DNA of 64,000 nucleotides from UBA9647 sp963739335. GTDB taxonomy: Bacteria; Bacteroidota; Ignavibacteria; UBA10030. A program made the position numbers and the translations under genes. The DNA is taken from NCBI GenBank assembly GCA_963739335.1, contig CAVUAC010000036.1, forward strand, positions 1 through 64,000, in the 5' to 3' direction. Under the pieces are notes generated by a model that was not told the origin of the DNA, made no database searches, and saw only the letters and a program-made list of their open reading frames with translations. The stretch's first letter is position 1. Each line of letters opens with the position of its first letter. Below, piece after piece: positions 40,066 through 47,704 of the stretch.

Positions 40066-40761
40066 TCAGACAGGGAGTGGGTCGAAGGAGGAGAGCTGAT
40101 CGAATCCCTTGAAGGATCGGAGTTTCTGTAACGGAGTTCTGCCCTGAAGCGATGAGAGCATCCGGCGGTTATTGTGGTAGAAAAGAAAGTTGGAGAATTC
40201 GCTTGTCAGTTTCTCGGCGGGAATGCTCATGGGGGAGCCTGTGGAGAAACTACTAAAGGAAAACTTCGAGAGCATGGAAAACAACTGGTCCCACGATCGA
40301 TCGGTCATGAGAGAATGGAGAACCCCACGCATTGCCAGGTGATTCGAAAACCTCTGCTGTGTCGGCGGCTTGATCCTGATATAGAAAGGAGTCTCCGCGA
40401 GCGTGCGGATCTGGGCGATGGGGAAAGGGAATCTCTTGAGGATGAATTCCGTGAAATCGAGTGCCGAGGCAAGTGTATTCGTCAAGTAGATGCGTGCGAT
40501 CTGGAGGTGCGTGTTTGCATCAAAAGCAGAAAATACCACGGGCTCCAGTTTGTGCAGAAGGCAGGAGAGCCTGCTTGTCTCGACATACACGAGGAACCCG
40601 GGTCCCGGAGCCATGCGTTCAACCGTCGTGGCGAGCCGGATCATTTGCTCCATGTCCATCTGATCAAGATCTGACCACAACTTCTCGCCGGTGAAAGGGA
40701 GATCGTGATCGTCGCTCAGTGTCGCTACACCGGTGCGTTCTCTTCGCTGGAATGTCGACAT
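40066..40761 (-). CDS. Integrase-core-like protein lacking the usual DDE context
   Basis: 231 residues. The layout follows the catalytic-core half of IS481/IS3-type transposases: FSAFDANTHLQIARIYLTNTLASALDFTEFI (in two parts) is where such enzymes have the first Asp and the A(a)xFl helix, and the C-terminus FLFYHNNRRMLSSLQGRTPLQKL matches the YNxxRPHxxLxGxTP ending. But at the place of the TDNGxEF motif it reads IRTLAETPFYI, so the second catalytic Asp is missing. No terminal inverted repeats are evident. Either an inactive remnant or a domesticated protein; intact frame favours the latter. 282 bp of unassigned sequence separate it from the tRNA. Confidence 0.6.
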   Translation of the reverse strand: MSTFQRRERTGVATLSDDHDLPFTGEKLWSDLDQMDMEQMIRLATTVERMAPGPGFLVYVETSRLSCLLHKLEPVVFSAFDANTHLQIARIYLTNTLASALDFTEFILKRFPFPIAQIRTLAETPFYIRIKPPTQQRFSNHLAMRGVLHSLMTDRSWDQLFSMLSKFSFSSFSTGSPMSIPAEKLTSEFSNFLFYHNNRRMLSSLQGRTPLQKLRSFKGFDQLSSFDPLPV

Positions 40762-40981
40762 CCTCTCACTTCTCTTCGAAATGAATTCCTCAACCCTTTA
40801 GGGGTGCCACCATCTCTGTGCCAGAGATCGTTCGCCCAGCACCTTCCTTGTTCTCCCAATCGGTCGTGCTGGAGAGGATTTTGCCAAAGGTCTGGGAAGG
40901 CTCCCCAGTCAAAGTCCAAGAGGAATTCGCTGCCGATGTAATTTGTACAAATTACCGGTGAGGCCTGGTGCAAGGATTACC

Positions 40982-41010
40982 TTGATTTTCCCTGACGGTC
41001 TGGATATATT
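40982..41010 (+). promoter_or_regulatory. Putative moeA promoter
   Basis: TTGATT at 40982-40987, 17 bp, TATATT at 41005-41010, 25 bp before the moeA ATG. The rest of the 274-bp gap (40762-41035) shows nothing else I can name. Confidence 0.65.
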
Positions 41011-41035
41011 GCCTCACAGCGCGGAGAACTCATCT

Positions 41036-42280
41036 ATGACTTCTTTTGACCAGGCTCTCAACTGCATCTTACAGGAAGTCTCTCCCCAGGGTGTGGAGGT
41101 CTGTGATCTTTATTCGGCGCATCGGCGCGTGCTGGCCGAGGATGTGGAAGCTCCCTACGATCTCCCCGGTTTTGATAATTCGTCCATGGATGGCTACGCT
41201 TTGAGGTCCATCGATACGGCGAACGCGACGTCAGAAAATCCAGTCGAACTGGTTGTCGACGGCGAAGTCGCTCCAGGAGAGATCTACAACGGTGAATTGC
41301 GACCGAGCACCGCGATACGCATCTTCACGGGCGCGCCCATTCCATCAGGTGCCGACACCGTGATCGAACAGGAGAAGGTGGGAGCCGTCGAGGGGAGGGT
41401 GTTCCTAGATGCGCCGGTTCCAGCCGGCAGAAATATACGACTCCGAGGCGAGGACATTGTTGAAGGTCAACGGGTGCTTGGAGAAGGAACGCTTCTGAAC
41501 GCGGCACAGTTGGCCGTTCTTGCCTCGCTTGGTTTCCCGACCATGCGCGTCTATCGCAAGCCTCGGGTTGCCATCCTGACAACCGGAGATGAACTCGCAG
41601 CTGTCGAGGATCCGCTGGAAGAAGGAAAGATCCGAGACAGCAATTCCTACGCGTTGTGGTCGCTTGTTCGCGAGGCCGGCTGTGAGCCGGTACCCCTGCA
41701 AAGGGCGAACGACTCCATGGTCGATCTGCGTGAGCGAATTCAGCTCGGCCTATCGAGCGATGTTTTGATCACATCGGGTGGTGTGTCCGTGGGAAACCGC
41801 GACCTCGTGCTTACGGCTCTTTCCGAGCTTGGCGTGGAGATCCGTTTCTGGAAAGTGAACATCAAACCCGGGATGCCCTTCGCGTTTGGATCGCGTCGGA
41901 TCGGAGGAAGGTCGACGAAGGTGCCGGTGTTCGCGCTGCCCGGAAACCCGGTTTCGACGATGGTGACATTCCTTCAGCTCGTGCGGCCTGCCCTTCTGAA
42001 GATGCGAGGACTGAAGAACCCGGCCAATTTGGTGAAACTCTTTGCAACGATGGAGCACGACTACGAGAAGAACGATAGCAAGCGCCATTTTGTGAGGGGT
42101 GTGGTAAGGAACGAGAATGATGCGCTGTTTGTTCGAACAACAGGCCCTCAGAGTTCTGGTGTCCTTACTTCAATGTCCAGCGCGAATTGCCTTATCGTGA
42201 TACCGGAAGATGTAACGATCGTTCAGTCCGGCGACAGAGTGGAGATCCAGACGGTCACTGAGATTGTTTTGCCGGAGTGA
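41036..42280 (+). CDS. moeA: Molybdopterin molybdenumtransferase
   Basis: Inserts molybdate into adenylylated molybdopterin. About 414 residues from ATG 41036 (GCGGAG upstream). DLPGFDNSSMDGYALRS, RIFTGAPIPSGADTVIEQE, the MoCF domain TTGDEL...GKIRDSNSYAL and ITSGGVSVGNRDLV, then FALPGNPVSTMVTF. Intact. No other molybdenum-cofactor gene is in the window. A remnant with a molybdoenzyme-like N-terminus lies 750 bp downstream. Confidence 0.95.
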   Translation: MTSFDQALNCILQEVSPQGVEVCDLYSAHRRVLAEDVEAPYDLPGFDNSSMDGYALRSIDTANATSENPVELVVDGEVAPGEIYNGELRPSTAIRIFTGAPIPSGADTVIEQEKVGAVEGRVFLDAPVPAGRNIRLRGEDIVEGQRVLGEGTLLNAAQLAVLASLGFPTMRVYRKPRVAILTTGDELAAVEDPLEEGKIRDSNSYALWSLVREAGCEPVPLQRANDSMVDLRERIQLGLSSDVLITSGGVSVGNRDLVLTALSELGVEIRFWKVNIKPGMPFAFGSRRIGGRSTKVPVFALPGNPVSTMVTFLQLVRPALLKMRGLKNPANLVKLFATMEHDYEKNDSKRHFVRGVVRNENDALFVRTTGPQSSGVLTSMSSANCLIVIPEDVTIVQSGDRVEIQTVTEIVLPE

Positions 42281-42305
42281 GCGCATCAGGGTCACGATTC
42301 GATTT

Positions 42306-42381
42306 CCCCCCCCCCCGCCGTCAGGACTTTCGTCCTGACGGAACGAAGGCCTTGTGAGTGTCAGGAGCAAACTCCTGACAC
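42306..42381. repeat. Two-hairpin repeat, copy A, with a C11 tract
   Basis: C11 run (42306-42316), then hairpin CCGTCAGGAC-TTTC-GTCCTGACGG (42318-42341), a 16-base link, and hairpin GTGTCAGGAG-CAAA-CTCCTGACAC (42358-42381). It lies in the 188-bp gap between moeA and the lipoprotein gene. Two inverted-orientation relatives lie at 54921 and 55811; this copy has the simplest four-base loops. Confidence 0.9.
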
Positions 42382-42468
42382 CGGGGGGAACGGAAGAGAA
42401 AGGTTACCTGATCGATAAATGTGGGTTTCCATGGGCAGCCCGGACAATTCCACAATTCGGGGGATGCA

Positions 42469-42996
42469 ATGAAATCTATACTGTTGTGTTGTGCACTTGT
42501 CATGGTCTCTTGTGGCAAGAGGGAAGCGCAGGAGCAGGCTCGGCCGTCTGATCGGGACGAGACGCAGATCCAGCGGATGGTGGTCTCGTTGTATGATGGG
42601 CTCGCGCGGGCCTACAACGTCGGGGGCATGAACACGGACAGCCTGATCGACGCGTACTATGAGCAGGACATTCGTTACGTCACGCCGTGGGGAGATACAG
42701 AGCCTATCGACACGACGAAGGCGCGTCTCCGCAATGCGGTGAAACATCTGAAAGATTTCAATCATCGCATCGAGGCTGTGCAGGTGAAGTCGTACGGCGA
42801 TGGTGCGTATGCATTCTTTATTCTGCGGCAGAGCTACAGCATCGACGGCAGGCTGCTTGAAGAGTATCTTCCTACGACGCTGATTCTTGAACGGCGAGGA
42901 TCCTCCTGGAAAATCGTCCATGCACACCGCTCCACAGACTACTCAACGATTCAGCAATACGTGGCGTTGCAGCAAGAGAAGACCTCGGGCAAATGA
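42469..42996 (+). CDS. Small lipoprotein with SnoaL/NTF2-like fold
   Basis: 175 residues from ATG 42469. Hydrophobic leader ending in a lipobox-like VMVSC (Cys15 as lipidation site). The body, from MVVSLYDGLARAYN to GRRLLEEYLPTTLILERRG-like beta strands ending in WKIVHAHRSTDY, has the helix-then-sheet pattern of nuclear-transport-factor-2-like domains, typically ligand-binding or scaffold modules. No catalytic call is justified. Followed by a truncated molybdoenzyme fragment. Confidence 0.7.
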   Translation: MKSILLCCALVMVSCGKREAQEQARPSDRDETQIQRMVVSLYDGLARAYNVGGMNTDSLIDAYYEQDIRYVTPWGDTEPIDTTKARLRNAVKHLKDFNHRIEAVQVKSYGDGAYAFFILRQSYSIDGRLLEEYLPTTLILERRGSSWKIVHAHRSTDYSTIQQYVALQQEKTSGK

Positions 42997-43026
42997 AGCA
43001 CCAGAGCGGGGGATGAAGATCAAACG

Positions 43027-43149
43027 GGATTGTTCGACAATAGGGTCGAAGCCGGGGGGACGAGTTCGTTTGGCAAGCGCAAGTTGCCGCCTGGCCAGAC
43101 CGAAACCTCGAAGTTTCCGGTTCTGACGTATGGAGAGAGATTCTGGTGA
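43027..43149 (+). pseudogene. Remnant of a sulfite-oxidase-like molybdoenzyme N-terminus
   Basis: An open stretch reads LFDNRVEAGG, GKRKLPPGQTETSKFPVLTYGERFW, then stop. R-x-PPGQ-x-x-T-x-x-FPVL is how SUOX-fold molybdopterin oxidoreductases (YedY relatives) begin, and those continue for some 200 residues; here it stops after about 40. No in-frame start is present (an ATG at 43013 is in another frame). With moeA just upstream this looks like a fossil of a molybdoenzyme gene. Short, so the match could be chance. Confidence 0.4.
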
Positions 43150-43186
43150 GGTTGCCTCGTCCGCACAATAGATACCAGAGAGCGTA

Positions 43187-43543
43187 ATGTTAGTGAGAAT
43201 GGTGATTCTTGCATTCTGCCTGTTTGCTTTCTCCTGCTCAGGGTCAATGCCCCTTTCTGAAGCCGAACGCTCAAAACTTGATCCTCCTCTTGCGAAGTTG
43301 CTGCTGGACGAACGTGTCCTCGACGCCGACTACGACGTCGGGCTGAGACCGGATGGATCGAAAGAGTACGGCGTCATCATACGCTCTCATAACGTCGAGG
43401 ACCTGCGCTCGGCCGGGATCAGAGTCGGGAGTGTCTTCGGCGATGTCATCACTGCTCGTGTAACCATTCTTGAGCTGAGAAAGATGTTGGGCATCACTTC
43501 TGTACGTTCCATCCAAGCAGGTTCGAAGAACTATCCACACTAG
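43187..43543 (+). CDS. Free-standing protease-propeptide-like lipoprotein
   Basis: 118 residues. Leader with lipobox-like FAFSC (Cys17). From about residue 60 it reads YGVIIRSHNVEDLRSAGIR, VGSVFGDVITARVTILELRKML and ends SKNYPH. The next gene, a subtilase, has YDAIITTTNADAIRAGGLH, LNSVVGKFATAQLTRADLLRL and ends SINYP in its own propeptide (residues 70-125): same length, same order, about one third identical by eye. So this gene encodes the propeptide module alone, on a lipoprotein anchor, 20 bp upstream of the protease. Inhibitor, folding helper or immunity-type partner are all possible; not shown. Confidence 0.72.
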   Translation: MLVRMVILAFCLFAFSCSGSMPLSEAERSKLDPPLAKLLLDERVLDADYDVGLRPDGSKEYGVIIRSHNVEDLRSAGIRVGSVFGDVITARVTILELRKMLGITSVRSIQAGSKNYPH

Positions 43544-43563
43544 CGCATCCAGATGAAAGGGCA

Positions 43564-46371
43564 ATGTACATGATGAGGCGATCGCACATACTGGCAGTTG
43601 TGCTGATGACGCTGTTGGGGCTGGGATTTGCATTCAGTCAATCGACACATAGAGAGAAGCTTCACCCGGAATTCCAGTCTCTTGTTTCTCCTGGTATGCC
43701 AGCCGGTGCGCTCAAGAACGCCGCAGGTCTACGCTCGCCGGCCGGGTTGACCAAGGAAGGCGAGCCGCTGTATGATGCCATCATTACAACGACGAACGCA
43801 GACGCGATTCGCGCGGGCGGTCTTCATCTCAATTCGGTCGTTGGGAAGTTCGCCACAGCGCAGTTGACTCGAGCCGATCTTCTGAGACTTGTTCAGATGG
43901 ATGAGGTCCAGTACCTCTGTCCGGGCTCGATCAATTACCCGGCGCTGGATGTCAGTGTTCCGGAAATCGGAGCGAACCTGCTGCACGCAGGATTACTCAA
44001 TAACTCGCCGTACAAAGGAAAAGGCGTCATCGTGCTGATCTACGACACAGGGATCGATTGGCGGCATCTCGATTTCCGGGATCCTGCCGATCCTATGAAG
44101 TCCCGCATACTCGCAATCTGGGATCAGACACTAACGGCCGCCCAAACCGGTGAGGCTCCCCCTCAGGACTTCAGCTATGGAGTTGAGTACACGAAACAAC
44201 AGATCGAAGCTGAATTCAAAAGCTCGCCGCCGAACTTCGTCCAAGAAAAAGATATCAACGGTCACGGCACACATGTCGCAGGAACCGCCGCTGGCAATGG
44301 GAGTTCGCTCTTCAAGAAATATGTCGGCGTCGCGCCGGAAGCAGATATTATCGTTGTCAAAGGAGGAGATGGTTCATTTCCGGACTCGAAGGTTATGGAC
44401 GGGTTCACCTATGCTGCCAACAAAGCTTCTGCGCTGGGGAAGCCGATCGTCGTGAATATGAGTCTTGGGACGCTAGAGGGACCCCATGATGGGACTTGGC
44501 CAACTGAGGTTGCGCTGAATAACTTTGTAGCGTCTTCGGGAAGAGCTGTTGCGATCTCTGCCGGGAACGATGGAGGCAGAACTGTCCACGCCTCCGGGAC
44601 ATTGAGCCTTGGCGGCTCAACGACGATCTTGATCAATGTACCGGCGTACACTCCACAGTCTGGAACCAACAATGACACCTTTGTCCTGGAAGTTTGGTTC
44701 GACACAAATCTGGGAGTAACGGCGACGGCAAGTTCTCCGAACAACATCAAATTGATAGTGGGCACAGACGATGCGAATTCGGCAGGAAACGAATCTGATG
44801 GAAGCATCGATCTCGAGAATTACGGGTCCCCCAACAGCCCCAACGGTAACAGATATGTTCTGCTGAAAGTGAGCGACAAAGGAACGAATGTTCCCCGGAG
44901 CGGCACCTGGACGCTCACTCTCTCCGGTTCGAACGCGACGACAAACTTCAACGCTTGGCTCTCCTCCTACACCGTCGGGAGCTCCGCCGTTACGATCATG
45001 AACGGGGACAATCAGAAGACGGTTGAGACACCTGGAAACGCAACCGGCGCGATTACCGTGGGTTCCTACGTCACGAAAAACTCATGGACTGACTACTACG
45101 GAAGGCCGTGGTCGTATGCCAGCTCGGTGACGACCGGAAGTATTTCGACTTTCAGCAGTATCGGCCCCACTGCGGACGGGCGTCAGAAGCCCGATATTGC
45201 TGCGCCGGGACAGGGCATCGCATCGTCGCTTTCCAGCTCTGTCGACACTAGCACCATTGGCTCAAGAATCATGCCCGGACTCAAGGACTACTTGATCCAG
45301 GGAACCAGCATGGCTTCTCCTCATGTCGTGGGAGTCGCGGCTCTTTTGCTCCAAGCCAAGCCTTCACTCTCTGTGTCACAGGCAAAATCCTATATCACCA
45401 GCACGGCCCGGACAGATGGATATATGGAGAGCGTGCCAAATACGACGTGGGGATATGGAAAGGTCGACGCCTTCAAGGCTGTGGAGAAAGCCATCGGGGC
45501 CGTCGGGGGAGCTCACGCAAATGTCTCCTATGCCGGAGAAGCGAAATACTACACCTTGCTTCCTTCCGACAATTTGAAAATGGCAACGAGATTCACTCCT
45601 ACGATTTCTGGGAAATTGGTCTCTGTCTCCATCATGTTCAACGGTGCCAAGGATGGGATCAAGGGGAGCGGAAGCTTGAAGGTCAGTGGTGCACAGAATG
45701 TCTCCGGGAGTATTGGCGGCATCCCGGGAACGCAATTGGGTTCGAGCGTCCTGATCCCATTCAGTTCCTTGACCGGGGGTGTGGGTAGTTGGAACAACGT
45801 CGACATGTCGAGCTCCAATATCTCGGTGACCAATGGGATTGACTTCCACGTCGTCGTCGAGGTTGCGGGGGCGGCCGGAGATACCCTGCAGGTGCTGCTG
45901 GATGACGGGACGACGTCTCCAACCAACCGATCGTCCGCCTATCGAACCGGAGTGAACGGTCTACGGTGGTATAATTTTGCCGATCCAAATTACAGCTCAG
46001 GCGCAACACCATCGTTCAATAACTTGCTGCTAACAGCGACAATCGCATCAATATCCGTCGTTGACGTCGAGAAGCAACCGAACATTGTCCCTGCAACCTA
46101 TCAACTCTTTGATAACTACCCGAATCCATTCAATCCCTCGACGAGCATCCGGTATTCTGTTCCTGTTCAAAGTCGAATCCGTCTGCGCGTGTTCGATCTC
46201 ATCGGAAGGGAAGTGGCTTCGCTCGTTGACGAGCAGCAGGCTCCTGGGAACTATGCTGTGAATTGGCATGGGACCGATAACGCGGGAGTGCCCCTTTCGA
46301 CTGGCGTGTATTTTTATAGACTGGAAAGTGCAGGGCAGCAGCTGACGAAGAAGATGATTCTGCTGAAATAG
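43564..46371 (+). CDS. Secreted subtilisin-like serine protease with T9SS sorting domain
   Basis: 935 residues. Signal peptide 1-26; propeptide-like domain about 65-125; S8 domain with Asp161 (LIYDTGIDWRH), His234 (NGHGTHVAGTAAG) and Ser582 (GTSMASPHVVG), triad complete, with a roughly 100-residue beta-rich insertion between His and Ser (about 350-470). A second beta-rich domain follows (about 640-820). The C-terminus (NYPNPFNPSTSIRYSVP ... GVYFYRLESAGQQLTKKMILLK) is a type A T9SS sorting signal, so the protein is exported across the outer membrane and probably attached there. A propeptide-like lipoprotein lies directly upstream. Confidence 0.94.
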   Translation: MYMMRRSHILAVVLMTLLGLGFAFSQSTHREKLHPEFQSLVSPGMPAGALKNAAGLRSPAGLTKEGEPLYDAIITTTNADAIRAGGLHLNSVVGKFATAQLTRADLLRLVQMDEVQYLCPGSINYPALDVSVPEIGANLLHAGLLNNSPYKGKGVIVLIYDTGIDWRHLDFRDPADPMKSRILAIWDQTLTAAQTGEAPPQDFSYGVEYTKQQIEAEFKSSPPNFVQEKDINGHGTHVAGTAAGNGSSLFKKYVGVAPEADIIVVKGGDGSFPDSKVMDGFTYAANKASALGKPIVVNMSLGTLEGPHDGTWPTEVALNNFVASSGRAVAISAGNDGGRTVHASGTLSLGGSTTILINVPAYTPQSGTNNDTFVLEVWFDTNLGVTATASSPNNIKLIVGTDDANSAGNESDGSIDLENYGSPNSPNGNRYVLLKVSDKGTNVPRSGTWTLTLSGSNATTNFNAWLSSYTVGSSAVTIMNGDNQKTVETPGNATGAITVGSYVTKNSWTDYYGRPWSYASSVTTGSISTFSSIGPTADGRQKPDIAAPGQGIASSLSSSVDTSTIGSRIMPGLKDYLIQGTSMASPHVVGVAALLLQAKPSLSVSQAKSYITSTARTDGYMESVPNTTWGYGKVDAFKAVEKAIGAVGGAHANVSYAGEAKYYTLLPSDNLKMATRFTPTISGKLVSVSIMFNGAKDGIKGSGSLKVSGAQNVSGSIGGIPGTQLGSSVLIPFSSLTGGVGSWNNVDMSSSNISVTNGIDFHVVVEVAGAAGDTLQVLLDDGTTSPTNRSSAYRTGVNGLRWYNFADPNYSSGATPSFNNLLLTATIASISVVDVEKQPNIVPATYQLFDNYPNPFNPSTSIRYSVPVQSRIRLRVFDLIGREVASLVDEQQAPGNYAVNWHGTDNAGVPLSTGVYFYRLESAGQQLTKKMILLK

Positions 46372-46425
46372 TATCAGGTGAAGGAAGTCGGTCTTCTCCT
46401 TCTTTGGCAAGAGGAGAGACTGTAC

Positions 46426-46470
46426 AACGAAACGTCCCGATGATTGCTAGATCGTCGGGACGCTTCGTTT
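46426..46470. terminator. Strong hairpin terminator after the subtilase
   Basis: AACGAAACGTCCCGA (46426-46440) pairs with TCGTCGGGACGCTTCGTTT (46452-46470) across an 11-base loop, 55 bp after the subtilase stop. Near-symmetrical A/T flanks allow two-way function. Confidence 0.8.
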
Positions 46471-46480
46471 CAACACCAAG

Positions 46481-46509
46481 ATGCCACGCACCTTCGAGGT
46501 GCGTGGCAT
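46481..46509 (-). terminator. Hairpin after rpsU
   Basis: Perfect 13-bp stem ATGCCACGCACCT / AGGTGCGTGGCAT around TCG, ten bases beyond the rpsU stop on the minus strand. No long T run follows on that strand, so it may be a processing or barrier hairpin. Confidence 0.6.
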
Positions 46510-46518
46510 TTCAAGTGG

Positions 46519-46716
46519 CTACATCGCCTCTTCCATCATCGTGCGCTGTGCGCGGCGGATGGCTTTGACCTTTTTCATCCTCTTCTTGACAGACGGCTTC
46601 GTGAAAAAGGTGCGCTTCTTGAATTCCTTCAGGATGCCGGACCGTTCATACTTCTTCTTGAAACGACGGATGGCGCGGTCGATTGGTTCATTCTCGCCAA
46701 TGATAATTCCGACCAG
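46519..46716 (-). CDS. rpsU: 30S ribosomal protein bS21, apparently with a CTG start
   Basis: Short basic protein (about 65 residues): VGIIIGENEPIDRAIRRFKKK, then SGILKEFKKRTFFTKPS and an Arg/Lys-rich end. Family members start M-V-G-I-I. Here the codon before VGII is CTG (46716-46714), eight bases after a strong AAGGAGG. The only conventional in-frame start, GTG at 46725, overlaps the ribosome site itself, so it is unlikely to be used. Either a rare CTG start or one miscalled base (ATG to CTG). 36 bp after the zinc-ribbon gene, same strand. Confidence 0.92.
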   Translation of the reverse strand: MVGIIIGENEPIDRAIRRFKKKYERSGILKEFKKRTFFTKPSVKKRMKKVKAIRRAQRTMMEEAM

Positions 46717-46752
46717 TGTAATCACCTCCTTGACAAGGACGGTGTCCAGCGG

Positions 46753-47184
46753 CTAAACTGGCGCTGGGACACTCTCAATAATTTCAGGTTCCTCTGATAC
46801 TTGCAAATTTTCAATGAGTCTTCGCTCGCCAAGTTTCTCGAAGGAGACCGTGATCGATTGTGTCCCATCCGAGGTCTTCTGCTTGGCAGTTACCTTGCCT
46901 ACGTCGTCCCACTCTGAGTGGTAGATCGACTGCCCGATGGTGTAAAGGTGATCTCGCGCATACGTGGTGCACGCCGCACGGTCGATCTTGATCACTTCTC
47001 CCTTTTTTGGCTGCGACAGGAGCTGTTTGTCAAGAAGGGCAGTGTGCTTGCATCGGGTGCATCGGTACCACACCTTCTGCGCAGGTTCCTGGCTCCCCTC
47101 AGGCAGCATTTCTCCCACAAGTTCCATTTTTGTCGTCTTGCGGCAATACGCACACTCATGCATCATATATTTGGTCTTAGCCAT
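46753..47184 (-). CDS. Zinc-ribbon protein of unknown function
   Basis: 143 residues from ATG 47184 with AAGGAG six bases upstream. N-terminal zinc ribbon CAYCRKTT ... CTRCKHTA (two CxxC). The C-terminal part HLYTIGQSIYHSEWDDVG and GTQSITVSFEKLGERRLIENL forms a small beta-rich module that I have the impression recurs in Chlorobi/Ignavibacteria proteins. No enzyme motif. It precedes rpsU with a short spacer, so it may relate to translation or RNA; that is inference. Confidence 0.75.
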   Translation of the reverse strand: MAKTKYMMHECAYCRKTTKMELVGEMLPEGSQEPAQKVWYRCTRCKHTALLDKQLLSQPKKGEVIKIDRAACTTYARDHLYTIGQSIYHSEWDDVGKVTAKQKTSDGTQSITVSFEKLGERRLIENLQVSEEPEIIESVPAPV

Positions 47185-47704
47185 CACACACTCCTTCACA
47201 AAATTGTAACGGAGAAAACACGCCCCGAGGTGACGTCGCCGCCAGGTAAGCTAGTGCCACTGCGAACAATAGATATTGCTTTCAGTAAGGCACGGCGCCC
47301 GTTTCCAACTGACAAGACCGAATCTGAGCTGCAATGCTGATTCTTGGAAACAGCGCTAATAATCGAGCGAGATGCTTGCGGACAACTCGTGACTCTATGA
47401 AAAGGTACGCAAAATATCGCGGCAAGTCAAGGAAGCAGTACACCTGCGTCTGCTTGTCGGATCCCCGTGCCATCACGATAAGACAGTATCCATCGACACA
47501 GGCTGATTGAAATTCTTGCTGACACGTTCCCCGTTCGGACAGCGGTTTGCTCTGATATCACCACCGTTGTAACTTAGGTCTATTGATCTCAAGAACTTTT
47601 TGAGGCAAACAGAAATGTGACAAGGGGCAAGAAGAATTGACTGAAGAATCGTATATTGATGGCCAAAATCGGATGTGACCTCACGAATCGGGAGAATCGA
47701 GATC
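47185..47704. other. 520-bp gap, nothing assigned
   Basis: It contains the leader of the zinc-ribbon gene on the left and of the first GT-C gene on the right. Short open stretches on the minus strand (47282-47476) show no recognisable motif or ribosome site. A small CTCAA/TTGAG hairpin lies near 47588-47604. Confidence 0.5.

Noticed and set aside
46723..46725. GTG 46725 as rpsU start
   Set aside because: It overlaps the ribosome-binding AAGGAGG and would add three residues not found in the family.
47282..47476. Minus-strand open frame of 64 codons
   Set aside because: No ribosome site, no homology I recognise, arginine/leucine-rich composition as in chance frames.
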